A DNA stretch of 64,000 nucleotides from Ignavibacteria bacterium (GTDB taxonomy: Bacteria > Bacteroidota > Ignavibacteria > Kapaibacteriales > UBA4661): the NCBI GenBank assembly GCA_014654705.1, contig JACVZY010000014.1, positions 22,921 to 86,920 on the forward strand, in the 5' to 3' direction. The position numbers and the translations under genes were made by a program. This document shows, piece after piece, positions 27,552 to 35,660 of this stretch. A model generated the notes under the pieces. That model worked only from the letters and a program-made list of their open reading frames with translations, had not been told where the DNA came from and ran no database searches. The stretch's first letter is position 1; the number at the start of each line of letters is the position of its first letter.

Positions 27552-29789
27552 ATGCGATTTTTATCATTTCCACATTTGGTATTGTTTCCGTTTGTTGTAG
27601 TTTTTTTGCTTTCCACCTCCTCTCTCTTCGGACAGACAAGTCCTGCTTTTTTGCAACTAGATGATGCCCTATCCGACGGTAAAGATATAGAATGTAGCCG
27701 CTTGCTGGCAACGAAAGCAAACAATGCGCAACTTACGGCGCTGAACCCTCTTGCTCCTGTGCGCCGCCCCTATGACATATTAAAGTATTCTTTGTTTATG
27801 GACTGGACAAACCCATTGTCCTCAACAGGTGAAGTAGGAGACCATCGTGTTTTTTTCGGCTCCAATACCATTATTCTCCGCATAGATTCCTCCGATGTAC
27901 AATCTATTGTGCTCAATGCTGTGCAAATGGCAATAGACAGCGTATTAGTAAACTCAGTAAAATATGACCGTACAATTACGGTTAATGCCGAGACGCAAGA
28001 CTTTTCCATACCTCTTGCTAAAACACCGAAACAGGGCGATACAATGACATTGGTAGTCTATTACCGAATTACTTCTATGCAAAACTCTACCAACCTCTTT
28101 GCGCCAAGTGGCTTTTACCTTTACAGGAAATATCGCAGTATTTATACATCGACTCGACCTTCCGGTGCGCCTGATGAATATATTCCTGAACGCTTGGCTT
28201 ATACAATGAGCGAACCAATCAATGCCCGCTCCTGGATGCCATGCAATGACGGACAATATGATAAGGCACTTATGGATATTACTGTTCGTGTGCCCGAAGA
28301 TTATTCCGTAGCATCGAACGGAAAACTAAACGAGATAAGAAGAGACCCACAAACCAAAACAGCAACGTTTTATTGGAAGCATGAATATCCTATTGCACCT
28401 TATTTAGCCAGTGTCTCAGCATCGGTTTTTCGCCAATTCTCCGAAAAAATCCCACGTGTATCCCTTCCTTTAGATAGTCTGGAGATAATGTATTATGTGT
28501 GGGAGCAGGATTATCGGGCGACAATAGGGGACGGACGATACAATGCACGGAAGGCGTTTAGCCTGAACTCAGAGATTCTGAGTACCTATTCCCGGCTCTT
28601 TGGTGAGTACCCATTTGAAAAATATGGAGTGGTCGCTTTACAACCATTTGCCGCGGGTGGAATGGAGCATCAAACAATCACTGCTCTAACAAGGACCACT
28701 TTGAAAGTAGCTGATTTGCAATATTACGGAAACGACTCGTTATTTTTTCTCTATCAATACAATGTTCATGCCCATGAAGCCGCCCACCATTGGTTTGGTG
28801 ATAAAGTAACGTGTGCTACATGGTACGATATTTGGTTGAATGAAGGAAGTGCGCGATATGCGGAAGCATTATGGCTTGAATCAAAGCTTGGTAAGAGAGG
28901 ATATAGTGCTAGGTTGAATCTAGTCAAAACCGCTGCATTGTCTGCAACAAGACCAATTTATTCAACATCTATTACCAATCCAGCAGACGTTTTTACATCT
29001 GCCATAGCTTATAGTAAACCAGCATGGGTACATCATATGCTGCGGAGAATGCTTGGAGATGATAACTATTTCAAGGCAATTCGCACATATCTAGACCGTT
29101 TTGCTTATCAGACTGCAACTACCGAAGATTTTATCAAAGTATTTAAGGATGTCATTCCAAATCCACCTGTACCATTCGATACCTTCTTCAAGCAGTGGAT
29201 TTATCAGACTGGGTATCCTGTTTACAATATTTCTTGGGATTTGCGACCATCCTCCAATGGTTATGCCGGTAATGTATCCTTGGTTCAATCGCAGACAGCT
29301 ATGAATGGAAGTGATGTTCCCAATGTTTTTGCAATGCCCGTTACGTTGACCTTTGTCAGTACTGATGGCAAGCGTGAAACACGACGCATTATTAATACGC
29401 AGCGTACACAAACGGAAACTATCATTATCCCATTTGCACCTGTACGGGTGTTAGTAGATGAAGATGAAGATATTCTCCGTGTTGTAAATAATCAAGCCAC
29501 TGCTGCTCATGCTCCTGAGACTACAACTCGTTTGGCACTGGCTGCCTATCCACAGCCCACTCAAGTCGGTTCACCAATGACCATTCGCGTTGATGTGCCA
29601 CGTTTGGAGAGTGTTCGTGTTGTGGTATTCGACACTTTAGGTAAAACTGTTGAGTCTGTGCATGATGGGTTCCTACCGCAAGGGACGTATTATTTCGATT
29701 TACATACTAATATCCCACAAGGTAACTATATTGTGCAAGTAACATCCGGCACAGAGCGGCAAGCCCAATTGATATCAATTGTACGGTAA
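27552..29789 (+). CDS. Secreted M1-family metallopeptidase with T9SS domain
   Basis: The 745-residue protein starts with a signal peptide (residues 1-28, ending LFGQ). It has an M1 aminopeptidase-type domain with the zinc site HEAAHHWFG (His408, Glu409, His412) and the third ligand Glu431 in IWLNEGSARY. The substrate loop reads AAGGMEHQT in place of the classical GAMEN. A type-A sorting domain occupies about 665-745. M1 enzymes trim N-terminal residues from peptides; here the enzyme would act outside the cell. The ATG at 27552 is preferred to a TTG 12 bases upstream, since the signal peptide starts there. Confidence 0.9.
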   Translation: MRFLSFPHLVLFPFVVVFLLSTSSLFGQTSPAFLQLDDALSDGKDIECSRLLATKANNAQLTALNPLAPVRRPYDILKYSLFMDWTNPLSSTGEVGDHRVFFGSNTIILRIDSSDVQSIVLNAVQMAIDSVLVNSVKYDRTITVNAETQDFSIPLAKTPKQGDTMTLVVYYRITSMQNSTNLFAPSGFYLYRKYRSIYTSTRPSGAPDEYIPERLAYTMSEPINARSWMPCNDGQYDKALMDITVRVPEDYSVASNGKLNEIRRDPQTKTATFYWKHEYPIAPYLASVSASVFRQFSEKIPRVSLPLDSLEIMYYVWEQDYRATIGDGRYNARKAFSLNSEILSTYSRLFGEYPFEKYGVVALQPFAAGGMEHQTITALTRTTLKVADLQYYGNDSLFFLYQYNVHAHEAAHHWFGDKVTCATWYDIWLNEGSARYAEALWLESKLGKRGYSARLNLVKTAALSATRPIYSTSITNPADVFTSAIAYSKPAWVHHMLRRMLGDDNYFKAIRTYLDRFAYQTATTEDFIKVFKDVIPNPPVPFDTFFKQWIYQTGYPVYNISWDLRPSSNGYAGNVSLVQSQTAMNGSDVPNVFAMPVTLTFVSTDGKRETRRIINTQRTQTETIIIPFAPVRVLVDEDEDILRVVNNQATAAHAPETTTRLALAAYPQPTQVGSPMTIRVDVPRLESVRVVVFDTLGKTVESVHDGFLPQGTYYFDLHTNIPQGNYIVQVTSGTERQAQLISIVR

Positions 29790-29839
29790 ATATCTTCTGA
29801 GCCTTTTTACATAAATTTCAAACAATTATCATAACAAAA

Positions 29840-29868
29840 CCCCGCTTGAGATTTGAAGTCAAGCGGGG
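29840..29868. terminator. Strong bidirectional terminator
   Basis: CCCCGCTTGA (29840-29849) and TCAAGCGGGG (29859-29868) form a perfect 10-bp stem with a 9-base loop. AAAA lies on one side and TATTTTT on the other. It lies between the convergent M1 peptidase and the GldM-like gene. Confidence 0.85.
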
Positions 29869-29903
29869 GGGTATTTTTGAAAATGTTTTTTAGCACTGCT
29901 GTT

Positions 29904-32117
29904 TTAGCGCTGCTTTTTCCCTTTCATCGGCGGCGGCGTATAGGTAAAAGGAACTTCGGTATCGAAGGATGTGGGCTTGGAAGGCGTACCGTTCAGCGTG
30001 TTGCGCATCGAAGCACTAATGCTGAATTTGAAAGTTCCGCTCATTTCTTTGGGCTGCTTGAGCAATACGCTCCGAACTTTGAAAATGGCAGTGTATAAAC
30101 CATTTCCGAGGTCTTTTAGGTCGGAACTTACCAGTTCCACATCTTGCGTATTTTCAAGCGTTGCACCTACAATACTGACATTTTCTATGCTTTCCGGTGA
30201 GCCAAGTTTGCCGCCCACGTCTATAATAGCAGGGCTGACTTGAATACCGCCAATTTGAAGTCGGAGTTCCGTCCAGTCACCATCTATGCCTGTTACGGCT
30301 GCTTTTGTTATGTCAATATCCGGTTCACGCTGCTTGATGGGCTGTTCTGTTTTGGGCAGAATCTCCACTTCTTCGCCCGTAAAGGGTGAAATCCACGTAA
30401 GGCGTACCCATGCAGACTTTGCTTTCGCTTCCAACGGAAGTTTTGCTGTTAAGCCAACATTTGAAGCGATAGGCTGCGGATTGGTGCTTACCCCTACAAT
30501 CGTCCGAAATTCGCTGGCAGGAATCATACCTTGCGAATCAGGTTCCAGAGCGAAGGGTAGCGTTCCACCAAAGTACATAGACTTCATGCGCCCTTCCAGC
30601 ACACGGCGATTTTGCGCAGTAAGTTGCGTCGGGAAGATACGCATAACTGTTTCTTCCTGCGTTTCGTCGCCTTGCGAGGTGTGCTTCATACGAACGGTGT
30701 ACTGTCCTGCGGGGAGAGCCTGAAGCGCACGGGCTTTGAATTCGATAGACTTCCCTTTGTCTGACGCGACAAGATTTGCAGCCCCTGTGGTGTTGTCTGC
30801 GAGCGCCATCGGCTCCACAACAAGCGGCGTAGATTTTCCGTCCGCGCTGACAATTTCACCTTTGGGCAGATTGTTGCCGTAAAAAGGTCCTGCGGTGAAG
30901 CGGAAGCTCGGCGTGAGACGATCGAATAAATACACATCCTTCGGCAGTGCGATGTTTGCTTTCACAATCGCTACGGGGGGCTTCGTTACGCGGACGTTGA
31001 TTTCCATTGCACCGGCATTTTGAGCGAAGTACTGCGATTTATTAGGCGCAATGAGTTTTGCCATATCTGCATAGAGGTCAATTTTTCGGCAGATTTCTTG
31101 CACCATAGATGGCTCATTTGCACGTTCTTTGCGAACTTTTTCTTTTGATTTTTCCATTTGAGTAAAAAATGCCTTCGCCTCGTCTTCGTTTTTGGCAGCG
31201 ATAAGCGCGTCCATCTGCGGTGTGCCGTAGCTTTCCAACTCACGCTGAAGCATTTGCTGTACTTTGCGCAGTTTTTTCACGGTGAGCTGCATCGAGCCGA
31301 TATTCACGCGGGCATCATCGGAGATATCGGCAAAACTGGACGCTTCTCCGCTTACGCCCATAATGCGATTGGTGCGAGAGCCGAATCGGAGTTTATACCA
31401 ACCGGGCTGTGTGGGTTGAAAATTTACCGTGAAGACACGTTTAGTATATTTCCCATTTTTTTGGACAGCAATTTTTTCTGTTTCTGTGAGGTTGTAGCTG
31501 AAAGTTGTGTCTGCTCCGGCAACGCTTGGGGTGAGCGAGCGGAGGAGCGCTTCACTGGCGGCATTCTGGAATTGCCGCAGATACGATGGTTTGCGCCATT
31601 CATTGGTGTGCTGCATTGCCGCTGTATCTAGCACCAACGTCATTGCACCTAGTGGCTTCCACCCGGCTTCATTCGCGCTGTCCTGCGGCGGAAGCTCAGC
31701 GGCAGCACTTCCAGAGTACAGAATTTCGTAATCAAGACTTTGTGCATTCGTCAGTCGGCGAAGGAGAGCGTAGTGATTGATGCTATCTTGCTGCGTCGCA
31801 CCGATATTTGCGCCTGTGCCATCATTGACCCCTACTTCCACATTGTAGGTTCGGTGGCGTTTGTAGGGGATACCGCTCATGCTGACGGCTTCTTCAGAGA
31901 GCAAGGATATTTCATCATTGATGCGGGAGGTGAGATTTTCGTTGCCCGGACCGACCTGCATTTGTCCCAAAATATCCTGAATAATTTCGCGAGCTTCACG
32001 CTCGCGTTTTCGTAAGTGGTCTTCTGCTTCGTCGCGCTCGACGATGATGATTAAAAGTTCCAAAATCACCGCCAAGTACAGTACAAAATAGACCTTTCCG
32101 GCAGAACCTTTCGACAT
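29904..32117 (-). CDS. Putative GldM/PorM-like T9SS motor protein
   Basis: This 737-residue protein has one N-terminal membrane helix (about 8-27, VYFVLYLAVILELLIIIVER, with a glutamate inside the helix at 20). A charged coiled coil follows (28-60), then a long extracytoplasmic part made of helical and several beta-rich segments, ending in PPPMKGKKQR. One membrane helix followed by a long periplasmic rod of domains is the layout of GldM/PorM, the T9SS motor shaft, although GldM is usually about 510 residues. GAGG lies six bases before the ATG at 32117. It follows the GldL-like gene, as in gldL-gldM. The assignment is by topology and gene order only. Confidence 0.5.
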   Translation of the reverse strand: MSKGSAGKVYFVLYLAVILELLIIIVERDEAEDHLRKREREAREIIQDILGQMQVGPGNENLTSRINDEISLLSEEAVSMSGIPYKRHRTYNVEVGVNDGTGANIGATQQDSINHYALLRRLTNAQSLDYEILYSGSAAAELPPQDSANEAGWKPLGAMTLVLDTAAMQHTNEWRKPSYLRQFQNAASEALLRSLTPSVAGADTTFSYNLTETEKIAVQKNGKYTKRVFTVNFQPTQPGWYKLRFGSRTNRIMGVSGEASSFADISDDARVNIGSMQLTVKKLRKVQQMLQRELESYGTPQMDALIAAKNEDEAKAFFTQMEKSKEKVRKERANEPSMVQEICRKIDLYADMAKLIAPNKSQYFAQNAGAMEINVRVTKPPVAIVKANIALPKDVYLFDRLTPSFRFTAGPFYGNNLPKGEIVSADGKSTPLVVEPMALADNTTGAANLVASDKGKSIEFKARALQALPAGQYTVRMKHTSQGDETQEETVMRIFPTQLTAQNRRVLEGRMKSMYFGGTLPFALEPDSQGMIPASEFRTIVGVSTNPQPIASNVGLTAKLPLEAKAKSAWVRLTWISPFTGEEVEILPKTEQPIKQREPDIDITKAAVTGIDGDWTELRLQIGGIQVSPAIIDVGGKLGSPESIENVSIVGATLENTQDVELVSSDLKDLGNGLYTAIFKVRSVLLKQPKEMSGTFKFSISASMRNTLNGTPSKPTSFDTEVPFTYTPPPMKGKKQR

Positions 32118-32359
32118 GGCAAACCTCGTTTTTTTTTTGAAAAGTAAAGTATAAAATTTGAAGATTGAATCGCGAACAACCGACAGCAAATTTGGGTACG
32201 GTGGCGAGGCATAATGCACTAGCAAACTCACCACCGTAATCCAAACGGACAAAGAACTAGCCTGCGCAGCTTAGAATCAAGCGACGTTCAGAAGAATATC
32301 ATTTGGAAAACAATATGAAGGGCGTACAAAGGGCTACACTAAACCGTTGTACGGTTCGG

Positions 32360-33784
32360 CTAGACCGTTGCGCGGGCGGTCTGCTGTGGTCGGAGGGAAT
32401 CGGAGTGAAGCGAGCCGGAGCGGAGCGAATCAATAAACTTTTGTGTGAGTGCATCGGCTACACGTTTCTCCACATCAGGGCTTTGAGCGTGTTCACGAAT
32501 TGCGTCCATAATGGCGCGTTGCATTGCTTCATTGCCAACGGACGACATCACCAGAGCAACATTCTGCGTGTTATTTTCAATTCTTTTAAGCGACTCCGCC
32601 GAACTACCCTCTTCGCGTTGGAAAAAGAGCGTGAGACCGAGTGCAAAAAGCAACACACATTCCAGCGAAATCGAAGCAACGATAAGGCTTGGACGGGATG
32701 CCGGAATAAAGCGCAGACCACGCAGACCGATAACCACAATCATCAAGCCCGCTCCAGCGTAAGCAAAACCCTGCACATTATTACTGCGATTCACAGCAAA
32801 ATACTCGCTCATGTAGAGTCGTATGCCGGAGAGCAGGCGGAAATGATTTTCTTGCCAAGCGCGGGCACGCTGTAAACTGCGAATCGAATGTTCCACCGAG
32901 ACCGAGAATGCTTCACGCATACGGCTAATGAGCGTATTGCGCACAAATGCGTGATGACCATTAGCAATAGTCGCGGTATCGAACAACGATTCGTCCGCAT
33001 AGCTGGAAAGTGCTTGATTGCGTTCATTGTCGGTGCGCGTGGCATCCCACAGTGTTTGCAAATACGCTCCCACCCGCTCCGGTGCTCTCTGGGAAAGCAT
33101 TGCCACTTCGGTATCGGAAAGCAAGAGGAACTCAAGAAGTTCGTCAGAAAAACCTGTTTGGAAGAGCAATTTTGTGCGGGTCTCGTGGAATGTGCGCTCC
33201 ACAAATGCAGCCATCAAGCCAATACGAGAGGGTAAAAGAAAGGTCAACACAACAGCAATGAGTAAAGAAATCGCTAAAAGCGGTACCGTCAATGCCCAAA
33301 TAGGTGTGATAATGACCGCTTCATCGCCCATGAATGGCGATTTAATGAGCCATTCGTCCTCTGCTTTTGCGTAGCCATGTTGTTCCCGGTTGCGGGCTGT
33401 GGGCGTGAAGTCCAAAATAAATTCGCCGCTTGCATAAGCACGGGTAATTTCTTTTCCAGCAAACTTCGAGCCTTCGCTTGTGGGGCTGGCATAGACATCA
33501 TTAAAATTTACAATCGAAATATCGCTTGGAGTAAGCGTCGTAAGGGCGATTTGCTGCGAGAAACGAGGAATAATACCAAAGTAGAGTCCGCTAAAAATAA
33601 GGGTGGTTATCAGTCCAAAAACTGCAAAGTGAAGTATATTCGCACGGGGCGCGGAGGCAGAAGGGGCGGTATGGTCAGATGTGCGGGATGGCTGGGAGAA
33701 GGTCTTGCCGTAAGACTTTGCATTGCGTGGCAGTGGTTGATTGTCAGCAAGCGTGGTCGGAATGGCATCGGTGAAGGATTCCAT
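32360..33784 (-). CDS. Putative GldL/PorL-like motor protein with N-terminal extension
   Basis: This 474-residue membrane protein has helices at about 50-72, 158-184, 337-358 and 366-388. The last pair matches the GldL core as I remember it: FAYAGAG at 340-346 aligns with the FAY-GMG start of GldL TM1, Arg355 lies near the GldL Lys27, and Glu375 in SLECVLLFAL aligns with Glu49 in TEALIFAL. A charged helical tail follows, as in GldL. The first 330 residues are additional: two membrane helices flanking an extracytoplasmic loop, then a helical cytoplasmic domain. In the T9SS, GldL forms the proton-driven ring that turns GldM. AAGGTG precedes the ATG. Confidence 0.55.
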   Translation of the reverse strand: MESFTDAIPTTLADNQPLPRNAKSYGKTFSQPSRTSDHTAPSASAPRANILHFAVFGLITTLIFSGLYFGIIPRFSQQIALTTLTPSDISIVNFNDVYASPTSEGSKFAGKEITRAYASGEFILDFTPTARNREQHGYAKAEDEWLIKSPFMGDEAVIITPIWALTVPLLAISLLIAVVLTFLLPSRIGLMAAFVERTFHETRTKLLFQTGFSDELLEFLLLSDTEVAMLSQRAPERVGAYLQTLWDATRTDNERNQALSSYADESLFDTATIANGHHAFVRNTLISRMREAFSVSVEHSIRSLQRARAWQENHFRLLSGIRLYMSEYFAVNRSNNVQGFAYAGAGLMIVVIGLRGLRFIPASRPSLIVASISLECVLLFALGLTLFFQREEGSSAESLKRIENNTQNVALVMSSVGNEAMQRAIMDAIREHAQSPDVEKRVADALTQKFIDSLRSGSLHSDSLRPQQTARATV

Positions 33785-33951
33785 TGGTACACCTTTTGGG
33801 AAAAATTCGGGAAAATTGAGAACTGTGTGGTAGTTGTTCTCCCCAAACGCACAGGATAAAAAGCCTTTCAGCTATCTTCTGCGATACCCGATTTTTCGTA
33901 GCACTGGCGTACCGTCCGGCGAATAATGTTGCTATTACTTGAGCACCGTTA

Positions 33952-34047
33952 TTACAACAGTGTTTCCACAGCACCAATAGCCGCCAAAACAAAAAGCAAG
34001 ATGAGAATAATCCGGGTCGAGAGAACAATTGGTCTGAAAGTTGGCAT
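33952..34047 (-). CDS. Candidate 31-residue membrane peptide
   Basis: A short frame upstream of the GldL-like gene encodes a peptide with a basic N-terminus (MPTFRPIVLSTR) and one hydrophobic helix (IILILLFVLAAIGAV), then ETLL and a stop. The pattern is that of a small single-pass protein. No clear ribosome site precedes it, and the length is within what chance allows. It lies 167 bases upstream of the motor gene in the same direction. Confidence 0.3.
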   Translation of the reverse strand: MPTFRPIVLSTRIILILLFVLAAIGAVETLL

Positions 34048-34206
34048 TTCAAAATGGAAAGTGAGTGTTCAAAATAAGCGATTACATTTACCCTTTACTC
34101 AAAGCACGTGCCAAAAAAATATCTTTTGTTCGTGCTAGGTTTTATGAGCTTTCCAAGAGTATCGTGCTCAGAGTGTGAAGGAAATATGGCACTTGAGGGC
34201 AGATGG

Positions 34207-34250
34207 AGTGTCAGACTGTCAGACGAGAAGTGTAAGAATAATCTGACACT
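34207..34250. promoter_or_regulatory. Tandem TGTCAGAC units within an inverted repeat
   Basis: TGTCAGAC occurs twice head to tail (34209-34224). The first copy is also the left arm of a 9-bp inverted repeat, AGTGTCAGA (34207-34215) with TCTGACACT (34242-34250). It lies in the 370-bp divergent region between the motor genes and a histidine kinase, about 170 bases before the kinase start. It could bind a regulator. Nothing else was recognised in this region. Confidence 0.35.
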
Positions 34251-34417
34251 TTCACTAGCAGAAACGGTTCGTAATAGATTTCACAATCTTGAAAAAATAT
34301 GTTGGTCAAAAATGTATAAAGCAGCATATTATCCGACTTACTTTTATTGACATTTCAAATCATTCGAGAGAGTTGTATTTTCATTCCACAAATCTGAATT
34401 TTTACTTAAGCAAAACT

Positions 34418-35581
34418 ATGTTGCGCTCATTATCTCTTCAAGCAAAGCAACCGTTTCTAAACAAGCAAATGCAGTTTACTCTTCGAGTTGGGTCTATCGT
34501 AGCAATACTTTTCCTCATCGGTATTATTTCCACTACGACTATAAACGCAGTGGGGCTATTTGCACAATCTTCCACCACTCCGCAAGAAAAAGCACTCCAA
34601 GAAGCTCTTGAAAAAGAGCGGCACACGCGCAATCTTTTTCTTGGCAGCGGGCTTGGGGCACTACTTCTTGCCTTCGGTGCTGCTTTTGTAGCGTTACGGT
34701 CTCGCAAAGAGGCTTCCGTGCTTAAGAACACTTTGGATGTGACGAGTAAAGAGTTAGCCGAAGCCAGTACACATCTTGCTTCCACGAGTCAGCAACTCGC
34801 CGAAGCAAGTCAATTTCGGTTTCAAATGCTGAACATCGCATCGCACGAACTGAAAAATCCTCTTGTTGCCATTGTGAATTTTGCAGAGCTTTTGAACGAG
34901 CCGGATATGACTCCTTCAGAGCGAAGTGTTATTATCGGGCAAGCAACGGGAATGGCAGAACGGGCGCTTGGCTTAATTACTGCGCTCTTGGAATCGCATC
35001 GTTTAGAAATTGGTCAAGTTCGGGCGCATATTGGCAATGTTTCGCTGCTGCCTGTGCTTCACAGCGTTGTGGAGTCGTATCGTGAGTTGGCAAAACATAA
35101 GTCTATCATTATTTTCAATGAATACCCTAACCCCAGTTCGACAGAAATCAAGGTGAAAGCTGATGGAACCATGATGCGGCAGGTGCTTGAAAATATTTTA
35201 TCCAATGCCGTAAAGTTTTCGCCGTTCAATAGAACTATTTTAGTTCGTGTTTTGAGCTTAGAGGCGGCAGCGGCGCTAGAAATACCCATACGCCCGAATA
35301 ACCAAGAAGCACTTTCTCAAAACAGCATCAAACAAGCAAGCAAGCGTGTGCGAATTGAAATACAGGACGAAGGGCAAGGCGTTTCGGCGGAGGATATGCA
35401 AAAAATGTTTGGCTTGTTTACGAAGCTCTCCGCCCGACCGACCGGAGGTGAGAGCACAACTGGCGTGGGATTAAGCATCGTCAAGCGGATGGTTGAAAGC
35501 ATGAATGGTCGAGTTTGGTGTGAGTCCGAACTGGGCAATGGTGCTACATTTGTCGTCGAGTTTCTCGCTGCTGAAGCGTGA
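34418..35581 (+). CDS. Membrane sensor histidine kinase
   Basis: The 387-residue kinase has two membrane helices (about 25-46 and 70-90) separated by a very short loop, and a coiled coil (about 95-130). A HisKA domain carries the phosphorylated His143 in IASHELKNPLVAIVNF. The ATPase domain has N, G1 and G2 boxes (LENILSNAVKFS, DEGQGV, GVGLSIVKRMVE). The small extracytoplasmic part suggests it senses a membrane or cytoplasmic cue. No response regulator is adjacent; the single-domain receiver at 37444 is the nearest candidate. The ATG at 34418 is chosen because upstream in-frame sequence does not look coding. Confidence 0.9.
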   Translation: MLRSLSLQAKQPFLNKQMQFTLRVGSIVAILFLIGIISTTTINAVGLFAQSSTTPQEKALQEALEKERHTRNLFLGSGLGALLLAFGAAFVALRSRKEASVLKNTLDVTSKELAEASTHLASTSQQLAEASQFRFQMLNIASHELKNPLVAIVNFAELLNEPDMTPSERSVIIGQATGMAERALGLITALLESHRLEIGQVRAHIGNVSLLPVLHSVVESYRELAKHKSIIIFNEYPNPSSTEIKVKADGTMMRQVLENILSNAVKFSPFNRTILVRVLSLEAAAALEIPIRPNNQEALSQNSIKQASKRVRIEIQDEGQGVSAEDMQKMFGLFTKLSARPTGGESTTGVGLSIVKRMVESMNGRVWCESELGNGATFVVEFLAAEA

Positions 35582-35660
35582 ACTTTTGCTTCCTCGGCAC
35601 GTGTGATTCACTTTCCTTTCCACATGATTTTTCTTAATTTGTTTTTTAGGAGACTGCGTA

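Noticed and set aside
28641-28675. GGMEH in place of GAMEN in the M1 peptidase as a sign of altered activity
   Set aside because: This variant is, to my knowledge, common in secreted M1-like enzymes of this group; zinc ligands and catalytic Glu are intact.
32342-32356. AACCG...CGGTT hairpin as terminator of the GldL-like gene
   Set aside because: The stem is only five base pairs with no T run, and it is followed by the partner gene.
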